DNA of 10,000 nt from Chiua virens (Eukaryota > Basidiomycota > Agaricomycetes > Boletales > Boletaceae): positions 5,001-15,000 of the forward strand of contig JAHNUO010000097.1 in NCBI GenBank assembly GCA_019787685.1, read 5' to 3'. The notes under the pieces are model-generated. The model saw only the letters and a list, made by a program, of their open reading frames with translations. It searched no databases and was not told the origin of the DNA. Positions within the stretch are counted from its first letter, which is position 1; each line of letters begins with the position of its first letter. Positions 7,588 to 10,000 of this stretch are shown in pieces. The position numbers and the translations under genes were made by a program.

Positions 7588-7939
7588 ATACATACAGGGG
7601 TGGGCACTAAAGCTTTTATGTTCTATTTTTAATTAATATTATCATACGATTATTACTATTAATAGTGCATTATCCTTGTCGATTTTTTTACAAATATTAT
7701 TTAGATTGTGTGTTTTTCATAATCTAAATATAATTGCTTTCATCTGGTCGTGGGTTCAATTTCCAATAGTGTCGCATTCTTTTTGTTTAATAAATCTTTT
7801 TTTTATTTTTTTAAAAATCTATATTAATGTAATAATTCATTTAGATGCATAAAAAGACAAATGCCAGCGATGATATATATACATACATGTACAATACTTC
7901 CGATGCGCAGTTTAAGTGCTCTCTTGCACGCTCCTGCCT
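7588..7939. other. A+T-rich intergenic spacer with an inverted repeat
   Basis: This spacer has no recognised gene. It contains a perfect 9-bp inverted repeat, ATTTAGATT (7699-7707) and AATCTAAAT (7721-7729), around a 13-nt loop. GGTTCAATTTCC at 7753-7764 resembles a decayed tRNA B box and is followed by T-rich sequence, so it may be the relic of another tRNA-derived insertion. TATATATA at 7874-7881 is simple A+T repeat. Confidence 0.55.
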
Positions 7940-8026
7940 GTGCGGCTTGGTGGCGATGACCATAGCGTCTTTGACTCGCAAGCCGTGGGTCCCGGGTTCG
8001 AATCCCGGCAAAAAAAAAAAAAAAAA
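7940..8026 (+). mobile_element. tRNA-derived SINE-like insertion with A17 tail
   Basis: A tRNA-like head runs in the opposite direction to the rRNA genes and ends directly in 17 A residues (8010-8026). The T arm is perfect: CCGGG (7992-7996), loop TTCGAAT, CCCGG (8004-8008); it includes the Pol III B box GGTTCGAATCC. TGGCGATGACC (7951-7961) is a weak A box. An anticodon-like stem, GTCTT (7967-7971) with AAGCC (7980-7984), has one mismatch and an 8-nt loop. The 3' acceptor strand is missing, so this is not a functional tRNA. It is a retroposed tRNA pseudogene or a very short tRNA-type SINE. No clear target-site duplication was found. Confidence 0.72.
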
Positions 8027-8330
8027 CTTGGTTTTTTTGTGGACGTCCGATTATTTGGAAGCTTTGGCCGGTACACGACATGGGCACCCAGGTGACTGGA
8101 ACGATAAAAAAGTCCGTGGGCACGGAAATATGTGCTAATGGACGTGTAAAATCGTTTCTGGTTAAACAAGGGTGTGAGAGAGAGAATAAAGGGCCCCAAA
8201 AACTGAAATTCACGCCTGTACCTCCACTATGGGAAAATTTGCTCGTAGAATAAATCGAATATCCTACAATCAATCGCAACCCCTCCCCGTGCCTACACTG
8301 TGGTATAATTTGTATGATGCCATCAGGTTG
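8027..8330. other. Unique spacer between SINE-like element and 161-bp array
   Basis: This is spacer with no recognised gene or clear repeat. A weak internal similarity (GCCTGTACCTCCACTATGG near 8214 and GCCTACACTGTGG near 8291) may be an old duplication. A minus-strand open frame crosses it (7824-8597), but it also runs through the tRNA-like head and the array, so it is not taken as a gene. Confidence 0.5.
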
Positions 8331-10000
8331 GCGAAAAAAAATCTTGTGTCTTGAATTTTGCCCAACTTCATCGTCAAACGATTGATGCGAGCGAAAAAAA
8401 AATCTTGTGTCTTGAATTTTGCCCAACTCATCGTCAAACGATTGATGCGAGCTGGGAAAATGGTATGCCGATCGGAAACATAACGATTGGAATTTTTTTT
8501 TGAAACTCATGCTCGCCGTGGCGGCCACCAGGAGCCCACCAGGCGGCACGGTCGACGAAAAAATTTTGTGTCTGAATTTTGCCCAACTCATCGTCAAACG
8601 ATTGATGCGAGCTGGGAAAATGGTATGCCGATCGGAAACATAACGATTGGAATTTTTTTTTGAAACTCATGCTCGCCGTGGCGGCCACCAGGAGCCCACC
8701 AGGCGGCACGGTCGACGAAAAAATTTTGTGTCTGAATTTTGCCCAACTCATCGTCAAACGATTGATGCGAGCTGGGAAAATGGTATGCCGATCGGAAACA
8801 TAACGATTGGAATTTTTTTTTGAAACTCATGCTCGCCGTGGCGGCCACCAGGAGCCCACCAGGCGGCACGGTCGACGAAAAAATTTTTGTGTCTGAATTT
8901 TGCCCAACTCATCGTCAAACGATTGATGCGAGCTGGGAAAATGGTATGCCGATCGGAAACATAACGATTGGAATTTTTTTTTGAAACTCATGCTCGCCGT
9001 GGCGGCCACCAGGAGCCCACCAGGCGGCACGGTCGACGAAAAAATTTTTGTGTCTGAATTTTGCCCAACTCATCGTCAAACGATTGATGCGAGCTGGGAA
9101 AATGGTATGCCGATCGGAAACATAACGATTGGAATTTTTTTTTGAAACTCATGCTCGCCGTGGCGGCCACCAGGAGCCCACCAGGCGGCACGGTCGACGA
9201 AAAAATTTTTGTGTCTGAATTTTGCCCAACTCATCGTCAAACGATTGATGCGAGCTGGGAAAATGGTATGCCGATCGGAAACATAACGATTGGAATTTTT
9301 TTTTGAAACTCATGCTCGCCGTGGCGGCCACCAGGAGCCCACCAGGCGGCACGGTCGACGAAAAAATTTTTGTGTCTGAATTTTGCCCAACTCATCGTCA
9401 AACGATTGATGCGAGCTGGGAAAATGGTATGCCGATCGGAAACATAACGATTGGAATTTTTTTTTGAAACTCATGCTCGCCGTGGCGGCCACCAGGAGCC
9501 CACCAGGCGGCACGGTCGACGAAAAAATTTTTGTGTCTGAATTTTGCCCAACTCATCGTCAAACGATTGATGCGAGCTGGGAAAATGGTATGCCGATCGG
9601 AAACATAACGATTGGAATTTTTTTTTGAAACTCATGCTCGCCGTGGCGGCCACCAGGAGCCCACCAGGCGGCACGGTCGACGAAAAAATTTTTGTGTCTG
9701 AATTTTGCCCAACTCATCGTCAAACGATTGATGCGAGCTGGGAAAATGGTATGCCGATCGGAAACATAACGATTGGAATTTTTTTTTGAAACTCATGCTC
9801 GCCGTGGCGGCCACCAGGAGCCCACCAGGCGGCACGGTCGACGAAAAAATTTTTGTGTCTGAATTTTGCCCAACTCATCGTCAAACGATTGATGCGAGCT
9901 GGGAAAATGGTATGCCGATCGGAAACATAACGATTGGAATTTTTTTTTGAAACTCATGCTCGCCGTGGCGGCCACCAGGAGCCCACCAGGCGGCACGGTC
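8331..10000. repeat. 160/161-bp tandem array, about 10 copies, continues past the window
   Basis: The marker GTCGACGAAAAAATTTT starts units at 8551, 8711, 8871, 9032, 9193, 9354, 9515, 9676 and 9837, and its GTC recurs at 9998. The first two units are 160 bp (four Ts after the A run); the next seven are 161 bp (five Ts) and look identical by eye. The left edge has a 60-bp truncated copy (8331-8390) and a divergent full copy (8391-8550) with CTTGTGTCTTGAATTTT. Each unit contains GTCGAC, the palindrome CCGATCGG, the inverted repeat ATCGT-CAA-ACGAT and a doubled CCACCAGG. As 161 is not a multiple of three, the overlapping 67-residue minus-strand frames shift frame from copy to copy and are not genes. 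It is probably an outer IGS array. Confidence 0.97.

Noticed and set aside
7940..8009. Functional tRNA gene
   Set aside because: The acceptor 3' strand is missing, the anticodon stem has a mismatch with an 8-nt loop, and the sequence runs directly into poly-A.
7945..8032. CTTGGT on both sides of the SINE-like element as target-site duplication
   Set aside because: The left copy lies inside the tRNA-like head and is only six bases; it is likely chance.
7824..8597. A 257-residue minus-strand open frame
   Set aside because: It joins repeat array, spacer and the complement of the tRNA-like head; the RDSNPGP stretch is the usual artefact of translating a tRNA B box. No gene-like features.
8434..9996. 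Repeated minus-strand open frames of 67 to 107 residues beginning MPPGG
   Set aside because: They are produced by the 161-bp repeat; 161 is not a multiple of three, so the frame moves in each copy, and the frames overlap their neighbours. The protein resembles no family I know.

Overview
This window is part of a nuclear ribosomal DNA (rDNA) repeat from an arthropod, most likely a fly or midge (Diptera). The whole transcription unit lies on the minus strand. Read in transcription order, from high to low coordinates, it holds: intergenic spacer (IGS, about 10000 to 5056), a probable promoter near 5055, the 5' external transcribed spacer (ETS, about 5055 to 4394), complete 18S rRNA (4393 to 2381), ITS1 (2380 to 1012), the 5.8S/2S region (1011 to 838), ITS2 (837 to 292) and the first ~291 nt of 28S rRNA (291 to 1, running off the window). 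No protein-coding gene is supported; every open reading frame falls in rRNA, spacer or tandem repeats.

The dipteran assignment rests on three things: the 18S 5' end begins ATTCTGGTTGATCC and follows the Drosophila 18S closely along its conserved core; the 5.8S region can be laid out as the 5.8S + 2S pair known from Drosophila and Sciara; and the A+T-rich 28S 5' end is insect-like. A nematoceran such as a fungus gnat or gall midge would fit, but the family cannot be fixed from this reading.

The spacer is built from nested tandem arrays. From the 18S side outward these are: a 54-bp repeat in the ETS (about 4735-4915); an A+T-rich TATATATG site near 5055 that is the best promoter candidate; a 76-bp array of about 24 copies (5185-7040) with a three-unit (228-bp) higher-order pattern in its right half; a (GT)n microsatellite (7143-7260); a two-copy tandem duplication (7231-7587); an A+T-rich stretch with an inverted repeat; a plus-strand tRNA-derived SINE-like insertion ending in A17 (about 7940-8026); and a 160/161-bp array from 8331 past the right edge, whose rightmost copies appear identical.

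Points of interest are the paired changes that keep the 2S-28S helix, extra 5.8S-like sequence in ITS1, substitutions at normally invariant 5.8S/28S positions (possible degenerate rDNA copy), the higher-order organisation of the 76-bp array, and the promoter candidate next to that array. I found no sign of an unknown protein-based system here.
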